The notes: a model not told the origin generated them from the sequence alone. A stretch of DNA of 64,000 bases from DRYM01 sp964564025 (GCA_964564025.1 CAZLZO010000005.1:1-64000); one strand, 5' to 3'. Shown: positions 1 through 9,044, counted from the stretch's first letter. Numbers and translations: made by a program.

Positions 1-386
1 ATTTTAGATAGTGGAATTTTTTCACCAAAACGTAAGCCTAATTCTTTAAGATAAATTTCAATTTCTCTTGTAAATCTATTTTTAATAAGGTTTTGGGGAA
101 TAAGTGCTTCTTTAACTATTTTTTCAAAAACACTTTCAAATCTATCATGTTTTAAAAGCGATGCTTTAAGTAGTTCCATAAGCTCCTTAACTGTTAAAGA
201 ATAAACATGTTTCTCTTCGTAGATTTTACCTTGTAATGCGCAATAGTTTTCAATGAGTTTTATTGATGCTTCAAGTTCTCCTGTACTAACACCTATTCCC
301 TCTTGTCTTAGTTCTTTAGCTATCCTAACTAGGAAGCTCATTAGCTGTTCTCTTGTAAACAAAACTTCGCCTCTAATGATTTTCAT
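1..386 (-). CDS. N-terminal part of a probable VWA-domain partner of MoxR (runs off the window)
   Basis: An open frame of 128 residues starts at the ATG at 386-384 and leaves the window at base 1. It begins MKIIRGEVLFTREQLMSFL and is helical and charged, with no recognisable motif in the visible part. Its start lies 5 bases after the stop of the MoxR-type AAA+ ATPase upstream, so the two are co-transcribed. MoxR ATPases are commonly paired with a CoxE-like or VWA protein whose N-terminus is a helical region like this one, and that is the basis for the call. The VWA domain itself is outside the window, so the function is inferred from context only. Confidence 0.5.
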   Translation of the reverse strand, partial: MKIIRGEVLFTREQLMSFLVRIAKELRQEGIGVSTGELEASIKLIENYCALQGKIYEEKHVYSLTVKELMELLKASLLKHDRFESVFEKIVKEALIPQNLIKNRFTREIEIYLKELGLRFGEKIPLSK

Positions 387-391
387 TTTTC

Positions 392-1333
392 CTACCTTTT
401 TCCACCAAAGTATTTCGTTAAGACTTCCTCAACTATGCCCTCATCTTCTACTCTTTTAAGAAGAACTGAGAGTCCTGCATCAAACATTTCTTCTGAAGAA
501 ACCTTATCTTTTCTCTCCCTTAAACTAGCTAGTTCAACAGCTATTTGAGCCCACGCAACGGTATCGGCTGGACCAGGCTTATGTGTTGCTTTTTCTCTAA
601 GCTCATTTACTGAAGCAATCATTTTAGCTACATTATCGCTTCCAAGTTTCCAGTAATTTTCTCCAAGCCTAACCTTCAATATTTCCCTTTCAACATCTTC
701 ATCAGGATATGTAAATTTCACTCTAATAACTCTTCGTAAGAAAGCATCGCTAAGTTCATTTTGCGCTATATCTTCGGGGTTGCTTGTAAATATTATTTGA
801 AAACCGTCTCCTTTTGCCTTAAATATCTTTTTTAATTCTGGAACAATTATTCTACGCTTATCTACGATGTCTAAGAGCATGTTTTGAAATTCTTCACTGC
901 TTCTTCTAATTTCGTCAACTAAAACCCCAGCGTCAAGAATTAAGGCTGCAAGAAGGGGTCTTGGAATAAAGCTTTCCTCCGTAAAACCCATTTTCATTGC
1001 CATTAATGGGTGGAAGTCCCCTATAACTCTATACTCATCATAGTTTTCGCTGCAGGGAAGTATGAACGCGTTTTTTCCTGACCACAGAGTCAATATAGCG
1101 TAACCTACTTCAGTCTTACCCGTACCCGGTGGTCCTTCGTAAAGAACAGGTCTACTACTTAAGAAAGCTGATATTGTTATTGCAACTATTCTCTCCGGAA
1201 CTATAAGCTTAAATTTTTCACGTAGATATTTAGTCATTAATTTAACTGACCTAATGGGTGATGTTTTCTCTACTATAGGGTAGTATGTTTCATACACCTT
1301 CTTCTCTATTACATCTATTACTTGCTGATCCAT
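392..1333 (-). CDS. MoxR-family AAA+ ATPase
   Basis: This 313-residue protein has the AAA_3/MoxR layout: Walker A GPPGTGKT at residues 67-74, a Walker B-like GVLVDE ending near 141, sensor-1 TSN near 183-185 and an arginine pair (RR) near 200. The C-terminal third is the usual helical lid. MoxR ATPases act as chaperones that insert cofactors or remodel VWA-domain complexes. The gene is followed at 5 bases by a probable VWA partner. The substrate complex cannot be named from this window because the rest of the cluster lies upstream of base 1. Family assignment is firm and the target unknown. Confidence 0.88.
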   Translation of the reverse strand: MDQQVIDVIEKKVYETYYPIVEKTSPIRSVKLMTKYLREKFKLIVPERIVAITISAFLSSRPVLYEGPPGTGKTEVGYAILTLWSGKNAFILPCSENYDEYRVIGDFHPLMAMKMGFTEESFIPRPLLAALILDAGVLVDEIRRSSEEFQNMLLDIVDKRRIIVPELKKIFKAKGDGFQIIFTSNPEDIAQNELSDAFLRRVIRVKFTYPDEDVEREILKVRLGENYWKLGSDNVAKMIASVNELREKATHKPGPADTVAWAQIAVELASLRERKDKVSSEEMFDAGLSVLLKRVEDEGIVEEVLTKYFGGKR

Positions 1334-1425
1334 CGCTTATCTTTCCCTTCCCAATATAAATTACTGTAGAATATTCTTTACCACAATCTATTTAATAAAG
1401 GTTAATGAAGATAAATACCAGAAAT

Positions 1426-1587
1426 TTATAGCATACTTTCAAGTCTGTCCATTGCTTCTTCAAGTAGTTCAATTATTTTCTCAATATTGTCAGCTAATTT
1501 CTCATTTTCCTCCTGTAGTTCTCTAAGAACATCTACGGCATACTCTATGTTTTCTATGGCCTCTCTTATTCTATCTTCAGTAATCAT
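1426..1587 (-). CDS. small coiled-coil protein, 53 aa
   Basis: A short frame, MITEDRIREAIENIEYAVD..., runs from the ATG at 1587 to a TAA at 1426-1428. A strong Shine-Dalgarno (AGGTGG) lies just before the ATG in the gap after the UPF0216 gene. The product is acidic with leucine/isoleucine heptads over nearly its whole length, so a short two-strand coiled coil or helical bundle is likely. It is the last recognisable gene of the ATP synthase operon, 22 bases after the UPF0216 stop. I do not recognise a family. The ribosome binding site and clean heptad pattern argue that it is real. Confidence 0.6.
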   Translation of the reverse strand: MITEDRIREAIENIEYAVDVLRELQEENEKLADNIEKIIELLEEAMDRLESML

Positions 1588-1609
1588 AGGTAACCACCTA
1601 ATGTGCTGT

Positions 1610-2047
1610 TTAATCTCTACTTATAATGCTTTTCAGTGAAAAAGCTATTTGCGTTGTTGTTCTTAACTTCCTTCTAAGAGCCGAAATTTGAGGTCTATAA
1701 ATAATAACCTCCTTTCTTCCCTGATAGTTTAGCCCAAGTATTTTAGAAACAACTTCTACCTCTACTTCCCCTCTAACTATAGCTGCTCCTTCACCATAGT
1801 CTGGGTTTAACTCTATAGTTATGGGTAATTTTAGTTTATCCCATTTATCTTCGCTTAAAATGCTTTTTAAGAACTCTAATTCACTACGTTTAAACATGTG
1901 AATGGAACCGTCCCGTGTTAGGACATGTGGGTATTTTTCTAAGAGTGCTTCCTTTAGTGCCTTCTTTTTATAGGGTAAATGGGCATTAGCTAACCTTAAA
2001 AGCTCCTCCTTAAGTATTTCCTCGAGCACTCTTTCATTATATCTCAT
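1610..2047 (-). CDS. UPF0216 (DUF61) family protein
   Basis: The 145-residue product matches the archaeal UPF0216/DUF61 family as I know it: ERVLEEILKEEL near the start, an LPYKKKALKEAL segment, then VLTRDGSIHMFKRSELEFL, IVRGEVEVEVVSKILG, and a C-terminal YRPQISALRRKLRTTTQ stretch. No biochemical function is established for the family. Its ATG overlaps the stop of ATP synthase subunit D by one base (TAATG), so translation is probably coupled. The family is widespread in archaea; here it rides at the end of the ATPase operon, which may be fortuitous. Confidence 0.85.
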   Translation of the reverse strand: MRYNERVLEEILKEELLRLANAHLPYKKKALKEALLEKYPHVLTRDGSIHMFKRSELEFLKSILSEDKWDKLKLPITIELNPDYGEGAAIVRGEVEVEVVSKILGLNYQGRKEVIIYRPQISALRRKLRTTTQIAFSLKSIISRD

Positions 2048-2694
2048 TATCCACGCCTTCTTGACAAAATCACTTTTACTCTCTTGAGACGCGCTCTTTC
2101 TTCTCGTTCCCTTTCTTCAAATTTCATAGATAAATACTTTATCGTTGCTTCTATTCTAGGTATTAGTATGTGCTCTAATACATTAACTCTTCTACGCATT
2201 TTCCTAATTTCTATGCCTAGTCTTTCAAGAGTTTTTTCTGTTTCTCCTAGTTCCATGGATAATCTTAGGAGTTCCTCAAATCTCCTAGCAGCTTCGTCAA
2301 TATAAAGTGATGTATCTGCTATAGAATAGCCGCGTTCCGATATTGTTTTCTCGATTTTCTCCGTTTCTATTAGGGGGACTTTAACACCCATTATATTGCT
2401 TATCCCAAATATCGCTACAATTTTTCTTTCAACAGCTAAAGCTTCCTTTTCCAAACCCTTTCTTCCATGATGGCCATAGGCTAAAGTTAAAGCTGAATAT
2501 GCTTCCTCAGCTTTTTCATGCAACTTTTCTCTAAGTTTTGTTGCTTTCCTAGATATATCTAAGAACTCAGCTACTAAAATTGTGAGTCTTTCCCTAAGTA
2601 TTCTATGAATTCTTTTAGCTAACACTAATCTCCGCTTAAGCCTTATTAGCTCTATTTTTGTAGGTCTTACCTTCAGCACCTTCGCTGAACTCAT
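2047..2694 (-). CDS. atpD: A-type ATP synthase subunit D
   Basis: Subunit D is the central-stalk rotor shaft of the A1 sector; it couples rotation of the membrane ring to the A3B3 catalytic head. The 215-residue product starts with the family hallmark VLKVRPTKIELIRLKRRL, has a long N-terminal helix, a central insertion, and a long C-terminal helix ending in basic residues, as expected for an antiparallel coiled coil. The gene follows atpB by 40 bases with a GAGGG ribosome binding site 8 bases before the ATG. Length and order match archaeal operons. Confidence 0.95.
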   Translation of the reverse strand: MSSAKVLKVRPTKIELIRLKRRLVLAKRIHRILRERLTILVAEFLDISRKATKLREKLHEKAEEAYSALTLAYGHHGRKGLEKEALAVERKIVAIFGISNIMGVKVPLIETEKIEKTISERGYSIADTSLYIDEAARRFEELLRLSMELGETEKTLERLGIEIRKMRRRVNVLEHILIPRIEATIKYLSMKFEEREREERARLKRVKVILSRRRG

Positions 2695-2734
2695 CAGTTA
2701 TCCCTCAGTTTATTTTCAGAGATTTTAAAAGAAG

Positions 2735-4150
2735 CTATGCTGAAGTCTTTCTCCTATATTTCGGATGATACTTTCTTATGTATTCTTCTCTTACAAGTTT
2801 AAGTTCCTCTTCAGGTATTATTGAAAGTAAATCCCATGCTATGTCAAGTGTTTCTTCAATGGTCCTTCTCTCATACTCTCCTTGCTTAATGAATTTGGCT
2901 TCGAACTCGTCTGCGAATTTAAGATATTTCTTATCTCTTTCGCTAAGTGCTTCCGTACCTATAATAACCGATAGTTCTCTTAGATGCTGACCCTCAGCAT
3001 ATGCTGCATATAACTGCATAAATACATCTCTATGATCCTCTCTAGTCTTTCCAGGCCCTATACCTTCCTTCATGAGTCTTGAGAGAGATAAGAAGACATC
3101 TATTGGCGGATATACTCCTTTCCTATGTAAACCTCTTGACAAAACTATTTGCCCTTCAGTTATGTATCCTGTTAAATCAGGTATTGGATGAGTTATGTCA
3201 TCGTCAGGCATAGTTAATATAGGCGTTATAGTTATTGAACCTTTCTTACCCCATATTCTTCCGGCTCTCTCATACATTGTTGCTAAATCAGTGTACATGT
3301 ATCCGGGATACCCTCTTCTCCCTGGGACTTCTTCTCTTGCAGCCGATAATTCTCTTAGAGCTTCACAGTAGTTTGTCATATCGGTTAAGATTACTAGGAC
3401 GTGCATATCATGCTTCCAAGCTAAAAACTCTGCCGTTGTTAATGCTACTCTAGGAGCAGCTATTCTTTCTACCGTTGGATCAGAAGCTGTATTTACGAAC
3501 ACTACTGTTCTTTCCAGAGCACCTGTTTCTTCGAAGTTTCTAATGAAGAATCTTGCATCATCAAATGTTACCCCTATTGCTGCGAAAACTATTGCGAAAC
3601 TTTCCTCCTTACCTTTCACGGTTGCTTGCCTAACTATTTGCGCAGCTATTCTGTTATGAGGTAATCCTGAACCGCTAAATATAGGCAATTTCTGACCTCT
3701 AACTAGGGAGTTTAGTCCATCAATAGCTGATATTCCCGTTTCAATAAACTCTGAGGGAGGCTGTCTTGAAGCAGGGTTTATTGGTGTGCCGTTTATGTCA
3801 GCATATTCTTCAGGAACTATTGGGGGACCTCCGTCTATTGGTCTGCCTAGTCCGTCAAAAGTTCTACCTAGCATGTCAAGTGATAAAGGCATTTTAAATG
3901 TTTCTCCTTTAAACCTAACAATGCTCTTCTTTAAATCTATGTCTCTTACTCCTCCGAAAACCTGGATTACGGTAGCGTCTTTACTTACATCTACTACTTG
4001 TCCTAGCTTTAGCTCTCCTGAAGACGTTTTTACTTCAACTATTTCTCCAAACTTTATCCCTGGAACGCTTTCTACCACTAATAGGGATCCTCTTGCACTG
4101 TATAGTGAAGATACTTCTTTAACAAAGAGTGAAAAACCTGTTTCCACCAT
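2735..4150 (-). CDS. atpB: A-type ATP synthase subunit B (regulatory/non-catalytic)
   Basis: The 471-residue B subunit alternates with subunit A in the A3B3 head. It has the N-terminal beta-barrel, then a nucleotide-binding domain whose P-loop position reads GSGLPHNRIAAQI rather than a canonical GxxxxGKT, as is normal for non-catalytic B subunits. Other family segments include AAREEVPGRRGYPGYMYTDL and SRLMKEGIGPGKTREDH. The start ATG is 7 bases after the subunit A stop, with a GGGGTGA ribosome binding site that overlaps that stop. Nothing is truncated or unusual. Confidence 0.96.
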   Translation of the reverse strand: MVETGFSLFVKEVSSLYSARGSLLVVESVPGIKFGEIVEVKTSSGELKLGQVVDVSKDATVIQVFGGVRDIDLKKSIVRFKGETFKMPLSLDMLGRTFDGLGRPIDGGPPIVPEEYADINGTPINPASRQPPSEFIETGISAIDGLNSLVRGQKLPIFSGSGLPHNRIAAQIVRQATVKGKEESFAIVFAAIGVTFDDARFFIRNFEETGALERTVVFVNTASDPTVERIAAPRVALTTAEFLAWKHDMHVLVILTDMTNYCEALRELSAAREEVPGRRGYPGYMYTDLATMYERAGRIWGKKGSITITPILTMPDDDITHPIPDLTGYITEGQIVLSRGLHRKGVYPPIDVFLSLSRLMKEGIGPGKTREDHRDVFMQLYAAYAEGQHLRELSVIIGTEALSERDKKYLKFADEFEAKFIKQGEYERRTIEETLDIAWDLLSIIPEEELKLVREEYIRKYHPKYRRKTSA

Positions 4151-4156
4151 AACGTA

Positions 4157-7100
4157 TCACCCCATTTTCTTTCCAACAAGCTCTTTGAATTCTTTATCCA
4201 TTTCAAGCCAGAGTTTCTTGATTTCTTCTTCAACTTTATCGTATGGTATTTCTTTCATTCTAGCTATTCTGTATTTCACAGGTAACTTTCTTATTTCGTC
4301 AACAGTTATTCCTATTTCTAAAACGCTCTTTGCTTTCTCGTAGAACCTTATAATGGTCTTCATCATAAGATGGGTTTTTTCGGGTGGAGAGAAGGTGTCT
4401 ATTTCGTGGAAAGCGTTTTGCATTAAGAAGTCTTCTCTAATCATTCTAGCTATTTCAAGCGTTAACTTGTCTTTTTCTGGAAGGGCTTCTGGACCCACTA
4501 GCCTAACTATTTCTTCAAGTTCTGCTTCTTCCTGGAGAATTCTCATTGCTGTATCGCGGATTTTTTTCCACTCCGGATCTATTTTCTTCCACCACTTTTC
4601 TACGGTTTCAACATATAGGCTGTAACTTACGAGCCAATTTATTGCTGGGAAGTGTCTTCTATTAGCTAATGCCACATCTAATGCGAAAAGTGCTTTAACT
4701 ATTCTTAAAGTGTTTTGAGTCACTGGCTCGCTAAAGTCTGCTCCAGGCGGACTTACTGCTCCAACAACAGTTACTGAGCCTACTCTTGGAGGCTCTCCTG
4801 CAACTTCAACTCTCCCTGCTCTTTCATAGAATTCTGCTAGTCTTGAACCAAGATACGCTGGGAATCCTTCTTCACCGGGCATTTCCTCAAGCCTACCGGA
4901 AATTTCTCTCATCGCTTCAGCCCATCTCGATGTGGAATCTGCTACTAGAAGTACATCATAGCCCATGTCTCTGAAGTATTCGCCAATAGTTATTCCTAAG
5001 AAAACGCTTGTTTCTCTAGCTGCTACTGGCATGTTTGAAGTATTAGCTATGAAAATAGCTTTCTCTCTAAGGGGCCTTCCTGTTCTCGGATCTTTCAGTT
5101 TAAGGAAGCCATAAAGTGCGTCTGCCATTTCATTTCCTCTCTCGCCACAGCCAACGTAGATGTTTAACTGGCTATAGGACCACTTGGTTAGCTGCTGTAG
5201 CGTAACTGTATTATGGAATATTATTGGTACTTCACCGCCTATGAAATTATGGGTTTCTTCAACCGTCAAATCATAAACTATAGTAGGATAGTTACGAGTT
5301 TCAACATTAACTACTTTGTCTAAAGCCACGCTTTCCATAGCATTCAACACTTGTTCTATGAAGTTTAATAGTTGCAAATTACCCTTATGTCTAATGGTTA
5401 TGGCAAGTATTTTTTCTAAACTTCGTTTGCTAATGTTTTCTCCAAGATATAGCTGGTTACCTATGTAAATACCTCTTTTTTCAAGCTCTCTCTTAGATAG
5501 TATCCTATAGATTTCTCTGAGAATTCTTGAGGATATGGGGATTGCCTCTCTTGCTAACCTAATTTCTCGTTTACCTTTAATATAATTCTCTAATTTAACA
5601 ACCTTATCTATCTTAGGTGCACTCTTTAATATTAGCTCATAAAACCTTTTAAGTTCTTGAATTCCTGTAACATATATTCTACTTCTTTCACCCATTTTAA
5701 CTGAGTATAGTATTCCGAGTCTGCTTAAAAGATACGTTATTCCTGTAGCTAATTTGGGAGAAACCGTTACGTATTCTATAGTGTTTTTGCTGAAACTTCC
5801 GTCTCCAAGAAATAGGCCCCTTAAGAATGCTGCTACAATGTTATCTGGTGATTTCAAGATTTCTTTAGGAACTTTGGCATTATGTGATTTCTCCTTTTCA
5901 GGAACACCTAGCTCTCTCATCAGCCTAGCTATTAATGCTGAATGCACTTCAACTCCATATACTGTTCCGAACAATTTTTCTTTAGCATCAATGCCAAAGA
6001 GGTTCTTCATAAGATACTTGAATCTTTCACGTAATATCTTATCGTTGCTGAAGAATCTTATGCTTCTCTTCGTAATTAGGCCACCAGAAATTATTAGTCC
6101 CAGCAATTCAGCTAATTCTTCGGTTACTATGTTCGGCATTTTTATTGTAAGCTTGCCTCTTCTCAGCCCAAGAACTTTTGGATAATCTATTGAGCCATAA
6201 AGGTTCTTAAGAGCAACGATAAGCTTTAACGGTATTGAAGAGCTTCTTTTATAGGCTAAAGTCCTAATAGTTTTCTTAGAAAGACCTGTTTTCTTTAGAA
6301 GCTCGTTTAACTTTCCCGATTTCATTGTTGCTAGCAGTAGACTCCTTAGTTCCTTATTAAATGCTTCATCCCTGCTTACCACATCATCGTATTTTGCTAA
6401 TCTCTCTATAGGTAGCTTTGCCTCCTCTGTTAATATCCTTATTTTCCTTGGAATGGCTAAGAACATTCCAGCTTGAATATTTCTGGCTTCAACCTCTTCG
6501 AAGCCTTTTTCAGGGTTGAAAATCACTAGCTTGTGCTCCGGAGTAACCTTTATTTTTCTTCCGCTTGCAGTCTCTATTTCAACTATTTTGTTAGTGAATC
6601 CTCGATAAACATGTGTTGCTTTTACAGGCTTTATCTTTTCACCGTCAAAACCTAAAAGTTCTAGAGGCTTATTTAACTTGTATACTTCTTCGGCAAATCT
6701 GCTATCTGGTTTTCCTCCTTTAGCCTCTTCAAATATCTCATCTATTATTTTGATGCTTCCATCAGATAATAAAACAGGTGTACCTGGCATGACACATTTT
6801 CCTGTTCCGAAACCTCCGGGTATAGCTGCTTTACCTCCCTTAGCTAGCGGGAACATGTAATCAATAACTCTAGTACCTGTTATCATAGGTTCTTCAGGGT
6901 CAAGTTTTCTCCTATATGGCCTAGGTTTTCTAACAGGCCATTTATGATACATTTTTACCTCTATTTTTTCACCATTATGTTCCAGAATTACGACAGGTTC
7001 CTCTATTGTGTAGTCTCCTTCGGAAACAACTTCCTTAACCGTACCCTTAGCATCCGGAGGAATCATAACTTTGTGTTCTATTATTGGTGTTTCCGGAACT

Positions 7101-7510
7101 ATTCCGATTATTTCTCCCCCATAAACCTTAGTTCCGGGTTTTATTGTCGGTTTAAAGTGCCACTTTTTATCTCTAGGTAGTGCGTGAGCTCTAACTCCTC
7201 GTTTAACAAAGGGTCCTACTAGGGTTTCTAAAACACTTAGAGGCCTCTGCAGTCCATCATAAACTACACCAACAATTCCCGGGCCTAGTTCAGCTACTAA
7301 CGGCTTTCCTGTACCTACAACTTTCTCTCCTACGGTTAAACCTGATGTATCCTCATATACCTGTATTATTGCCTTATCTCCTTCAAGACCTATTATCTCC
7401 CCTATAAGGGCTTCTTCACCTACTTCAACTACTTCATAAACTAACGAGCCCTTCATACCCTCAGCTATTACTAGGGGTCCTGAGATTCTCCAAATCTTAC
7501 CTACAACCAT
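4157..7510 (-). CDS. atpA: A-type ATP synthase catalytic subunit A, intein-containing precursor
   Basis: This is the catalytic subunit of the A1 head. I place the start at the ATG at 7510 (MVVGKIWRISG), which has a GGTGA ribosome binding site just upstream; an in-frame start at 7543 would overlap atpF. The precursor of about 1117 residues is interrupted in the P-loop: GGFGTGK, then a 529-residue intein, then TVTLQQL. Splicing rejoins GGFGTGKT and gives a mature subunit of 588 residues, the normal length. Downstream extein motifs include YVGCGERGNE and the catalytic-face segment SRWAEAMREISGRLEEMPGE. The P-loop cannot form without splicing, so ATP synthase assembly depends on it. Confidence 0.96.
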   Translation of the reverse strand: MVVGKIWRISGPLVIAEGMKGSLVYEVVEVGEEALIGEIIGLEGDKAIIQVYEDTSGLTVGEKVVGTGKPLVAELGPGIVGVVYDGLQRPLSVLETLVGPFVKRGVRAHALPRDKKWHFKPTIKPGTKVYGGEIIGIVPETPIIEHKVMIPPDAKGTVKEVVSEGDYTIEEPVVILEHNGEKIEVKMYHKWPVRKPRPYRRKLDPEEPMITGTRVIDYMFPLAKGGKAAIPGGFGTGKCVMPGTPVLLSDGSIKIIDEIFEEAKGGKPDSRFAEEVYKLNKPLELLGFDGEKIKPVKATHVYRGFTNKIVEIETASGRKIKVTPEHKLVIFNPEKGFEEVEARNIQAGMFLAIPRKIRILTEEAKLPIERLAKYDDVVSRDEAFNKELRSLLLATMKSGKLNELLKKTGLSKKTIRTLAYKRSSSIPLKLIVALKNLYGSIDYPKVLGLRRGKLTIKMPNIVTEELAELLGLIISGGLITKRSIRFFSNDKILRERFKYLMKNLFGIDAKEKLFGTVYGVEVHSALIARLMRELGVPEKEKSHNAKVPKEILKSPDNIVAAFLRGLFLGDGSFSKNTIEYVTVSPKLATGITYLLSRLGILYSVKMGERSRIYVTGIQELKRFYELILKSAPKIDKVVKLENYIKGKREIRLAREAIPISSRILREIYRILSKRELEKRGIYIGNQLYLGENISKRSLEKILAITIRHKGNLQLLNFIEQVLNAMESVALDKVVNVETRNYPTIVYDLTVEETHNFIGGEVPIIFHNTVTLQQLTKWSYSQLNIYVGCGERGNEMADALYGFLKLKDPRTGRPLREKAIFIANTSNMPVAARETSVFLGITIGEYFRDMGYDVLLVADSTSRWAEAMREISGRLEEMPGEEGFPAYLGSRLAEFYERAGRVEVAGEPPRVGSVTVVGAVSPPGADFSEPVTQNTLRIVKALFALDVALANRRHFPAINWLVSYSLYVETVEKWWKKIDPEWKKIRDTAMRILQEEAELEEIVRLVGPEALPEKDKLTLEIARMIREDFLMQNAFHEIDTFSPPEKTHLMMKTIIRFYEKAKSVLEIGITVDEIRKLPVKYRIARMKEIPYDKVEEEIKKLWLEMDKEFKELVGKKMG
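5210..6796 (-). mobile_element. intein in atpA P-loop (VMA-b site) with LAGLIDADG endonuclease domain
   Basis: The insert starts at a Cys codon (6796-6794) after GGFGTGK and ends HN at 5212-5210 before Thr+1, 529 residues in all. Splicing blocks are intact: CVMPGTPVLLSDG (block A), TPEH at 85-88 (block B), and VVNVETRNYPTIVYDL then FHN (blocks F and G). The middle holds a two-motif dodecapeptide homing endonuclease. Motif 2 (LRGLFLGDG, 325-333) keeps its Asp. Motif 1 (LLGLIISGG, 231-239) has Gly where the catalytic Asp should be. This insertion point is known in archaeal A-ATPases and differs from the yeast VMA site (YVG/CGERG). Splicing looks competent; double-strand cleavage looks lost. Confidence 0.95.
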
Positions 7511-7520
7511 TTCTATCACC

Positions 7521-7886
7521 TTAAAACTCAACAGCGAAACCAATTATTCTTTTAACATATTGCTTATAATATTCCTTAACATCTGGATGTATGGGTCCCT
7601 TAATTCCGGGCATCGAAACTATTATAGGGGAAATCTTTCCCCTATGGGCAAGGATGAGGTCTTCAACATATTTTTCAAAGCTATCTTGAAGAATAATAAC
7701 ACCTATCTTAGGATCTCCTAGTAATTCAGAAACATGTTTTCTAACCATCTTTCTTACTCTATCTTCCGAACCTGAAACTTCAAATACTTTTGATAAACCG
7801 GCTAACCTAAAACCTAACACTAAGTTTTCATCTCCTACTACTGCTATTTCATACTCTCTTATTTTACCTCTAGTGCTCACTTTCAC
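7521..7886 (-). CDS. atpF: A-type ATP synthase subunit F
   Basis: Subunit F is a small Rossmann-like regulatory protein of the central stalk that binds subunit D and modulates ATP hydrolysis. The 121-residue product shows the expected pattern: EIAVVGDENLVLGFRLAGL at the start, VIILQDSFEKYVEDLI in the middle, then PIIVSMPGIKGPIH. The GTG start at 7886 overlaps the TGA of atpC by four bases, indicating coupled translation. The slightly long, basic C-terminal tail (EYYKQYVKRIIGF) resembles the flexible helix known in this subunit. Confidence 0.93.
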   Translation of the reverse strand: MKVSTRGKIREYEIAVVGDENLVLGFRLAGLSKVFEVSGSEDRVRKMVRKHVSELLGDPKIGVIILQDSFEKYVEDLILAHRGKISPIIVSMPGIKGPIHPDVKEYYKQYVKRIIGFAVEF

Positions 7887-9040
7887 GCACTCCCCGGTTT
7901 AAAATAGGGTAAGTATTTTTCGTAAGGTATTTTTTGGAAGAATATTCTAAAGAGTAAGAGTGTAAGTCTAAGTTCCTTTTCTTTAATAAGGAAGTAATGT
8001 AATAAAACAGCTGGTGTATGCATAGCTGTAGAAATGTTTTCCTTTATTTTACTAAGTGAATAATCTAAAATTGTTTTTTCAACAAGCAACGGGTCTTTAG
8101 TTGTTTTGTAAATATCTACTATTCTCCTCCCAATTTCCGAATACGGTGTATATTCAAGTTTTTCAGAAAGTTTCTCTAATGTTCTAGCATCTAAGAAGCT
8201 TTTAACATTATCTTTAGTTAAAACGTAGTAAACTTCAGGTATAATTTCCAAAATGCCCTGTGGTTTGCCGGAAGCAACAGCTCTCACTGCTGCATTTACG
8301 ATGTTGAGGTCTATTAAAGAACCTATTGCTGGTAGAAGTTGCTCCCTACCTCTAAGTTTTAATGCTATTTTTAAGAGTTTCGAGAAATATTCTTCATCCA
8401 ACTTTTTCTCTAAAATCATTCTTGCTTTAAATGATTCATGTTCAGAAGTTATTTTCGCCTGCATTTCTTCTATGATTACTGAGTAATCATAGAGCCCAGC
8501 TTGTCTCACAACATTTACAACATCGTCTATTGATGTTGCTTCTTCAAGCTTACTTAACATGTTGCTTTCGAAAATTTTACCTAGCGGAACAAAGTTTACT
8601 TTATGGAGGGATTTTGATGCAAGTCTTCTAATAACCTGTTTAATATTGAATAAGTCGAATTTTTCAATGAAAACATCATATAGTTTTAAACTGTCTTTTG
8701 GGAGATAGGTTTTTATGAACATGTAATCTTTAGACAAATACTCATATACCATATTTTCAACATCATCATATGTTTTTATTAATGCTGCTCTTTCGGAAAT
8801 ATATGCTCCAAGCTCTGTTGCGCCTATTGCTTCAAGTGCTTCATCTAAGCTCTTCTTTCTAAGTGCTTCGATAATATGCTCTTCAGTTATGCGTTTAGCT
8901 TCTTTACCCTTAAGGAGGGATGCTAAGAAACCGTAGGCACAGTATCTCCTAGTACTTAAGCTTGTGAAGTAAGCTAATATGAATAGGAAAGCTATGGGAG
9001 CTAGAAAAACAGTTAAATAAGTTATTATCTCTTCATTCAT
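7883..9040 (-). CDS. atpC: A-type ATP synthase subunit C with an N-terminal hydrophobic segment
   Basis: Subunit C (V_AC39/d family) is the funnel that seats the central stalk on the proteolipid ring. I take the ATG at 9040 (MNEEIITYLTVFL), four bases past the atpE stop and preceded by GGTGA; the longer frame from 9103 would overlap atpE by 59 bases. The product is 385 residues. Typical family segments are ISERAALIKTYDDVENMVYEYL and FDLFNIKQVIRRL. The first 25 residues form a strongly hydrophobic stretch (LTVFLAPIAFLFILAYF), which would be one membrane helix. Many C subunits are entirely soluble, so this anchor is worth noting. Confidence 0.88.
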   Translation of the reverse strand: MNEEIITYLTVFLAPIAFLFILAYFTSLSTRRYCAYGFLASLLKGKEAKRITEEHIIEALRKKSLDEALEAIGATELGAYISERAALIKTYDDVENMVYEYLSKDYMFIKTYLPKDSLKLYDVFIEKFDLFNIKQVIRRLASKSLHKVNFVPLGKIFESNMLSKLEEATSIDDVVNVVRQAGLYDYSVIIEEMQAKITSEHESFKARMILEKKLDEEYFSKLLKIALKLRGREQLLPAIGSLIDLNIVNAAVRAVASGKPQGILEIIPEVYYVLTKDNVKSFLDARTLEKLSEKLEYTPYSEIGRRIVDIYKTTKDPLLVEKTILDYSLSKIKENISTAMHTPAVLLHYFLIKEKELRLTLLLFRIFFQKIPYEKYLPYFKPGSA

Positions 9041-9044
9041 TGAC

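Noticed and set aside
3235..4343. Plus-strand open frames over the ATP synthase genes
   Set aside because: They mirror minus-strand genes, have no domain content and no ribosome binding sites, and are composition shadows.
7511..7543. Longer N-terminus for ATP synthase subunit A starting at 7543
   Set aside because: It would overlap atpF and lacks a ribosome binding site, while the ATG at 7510 has GGTGA and gives the normal family start.
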